The translations under genes were made by a program, and so were the position numbers. 6,265 nt of DNA from the NCBI GenBank assembly GCA_017615955.1, contig JAFZZD010000523.1, positions 1-6,265 on the forward strand. Reading direction: 5' to 3'. Origin of the DNA: Victivallales bacterium. GTDB lineage: Bacteria > Verrucomicrobiota > Lentisphaeria > Oligosphaerales > Oligosphaeraceae. Each line of letters starts with the position of its first letter. The stretch's first letter is position 1. Positions 6,182 through 6,265 of this stretch are shown in pieces. Below the pieces are notes generated by a model that was given only the letters and a program-made list of their open reading frames with translations, was not told the origin of the DNA and ran no database searches.

Positions 6182-6265
6182 CGTAGGGGGCGGCTTTAGC
6201 CGCTCCGTAGGGGACTTCCATACGCGCCTGGATATGCGCGGCGTACCGCGCGGCCATTGGCCGCG
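6182..6265. repeat. GC-rich modular palindromic intergenic element, truncated by the window end
   Basis: About 84 bases unlike the AT-rich DNA beside them. They hold an 8-base direct repeat, CGTAGGGG, at 6182-6189 and 6206-6213 (24 apart), and three inverted repeats. The first is GCGGC-TTTA-GCCGC at 6190-6203. The second is GCGCGG-CGTA-CCGCGC at 6236-6251. The third is an 8-bp-arm palindrome, CGCGGCCA-T-TGGCCGCG, at 6249-6265, which overlaps the second by three bases. There is no open reading frame. The architecture resembles REP-like dispersed intergenic repeats; a terminator of a neighbouring gene is less likely because no T-run follows any stem inside the window. Copy number in the genome cannot be judged from one window. 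Confidence 0.55.

Overview
The window carries five genes, all on the minus strand, so transcription runs from high to low coordinates. Base composition is moderate to GC-rich, coding density is high, and starts carry Shine-Dalgarno sequences, so this is a bacterium. The family mix (an FAD_oxidored-type dehydrogenase, a PAS histidine kinase, an ABC1/UbiB kinase and a short phasin-like protein) fits a PVC-type bacterium such as Lentisphaerota. That placement is a weak inference, because no rRNA or marker gene is present.

Reading in the direction of transcription: (1) 6105-4768 is a cytoplasmic FAD-dependent oxidoreductase of unknown substrate with its own candidate promoter. Upstream of it, at the right edge, is a GC-rich intergenic element built of palindromes and a short direct repeat, cut by the window end. 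(2) 4704-3331 is a 457-residue membrane protein with two complete CDP-alcohol phosphatidyltransferase motifs. The first half is PgsA-like and the second half PssA-like, an apparent fusion of two phospholipid head-group synthases. (3) 3334-2162 is a soluble PAS-HisKA-HATPase sensor kinase that overlaps the synthase gene by 4 nt (ATGA). (4) 2151-466 is an ABC1/UbiB-family atypical kinase with a C-terminal pair of membrane helices, starting 10 nt after the kinase stop. (5) 386-75 is a 103-residue phasin-superfamily protein with a C-terminal coiled coil. It has its own candidate promoter, an unstructured CAA-rich leader with a good ribosome binding site, and a strong intrinsic terminator.

Genes 2-4 are packed tightly enough to be one translationally coupled operon; gene 5 may be read both from that operon and from its own promoter. 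The likely theme of genes 2-5 is membrane-lipid synthesis and homeostasis: the fused synthase makes head groups, the UbiB-like protein works on membrane-embedded lipids, the phasin may bind lipid or granule surfaces, and the histidine kinase senses or tunes the state. This joint role is inferred from gene order only. No RNA genes, CRISPR arrays, insertion sequences or prophage genes were seen. There is no gene-free stretch longer than about 160 bases.
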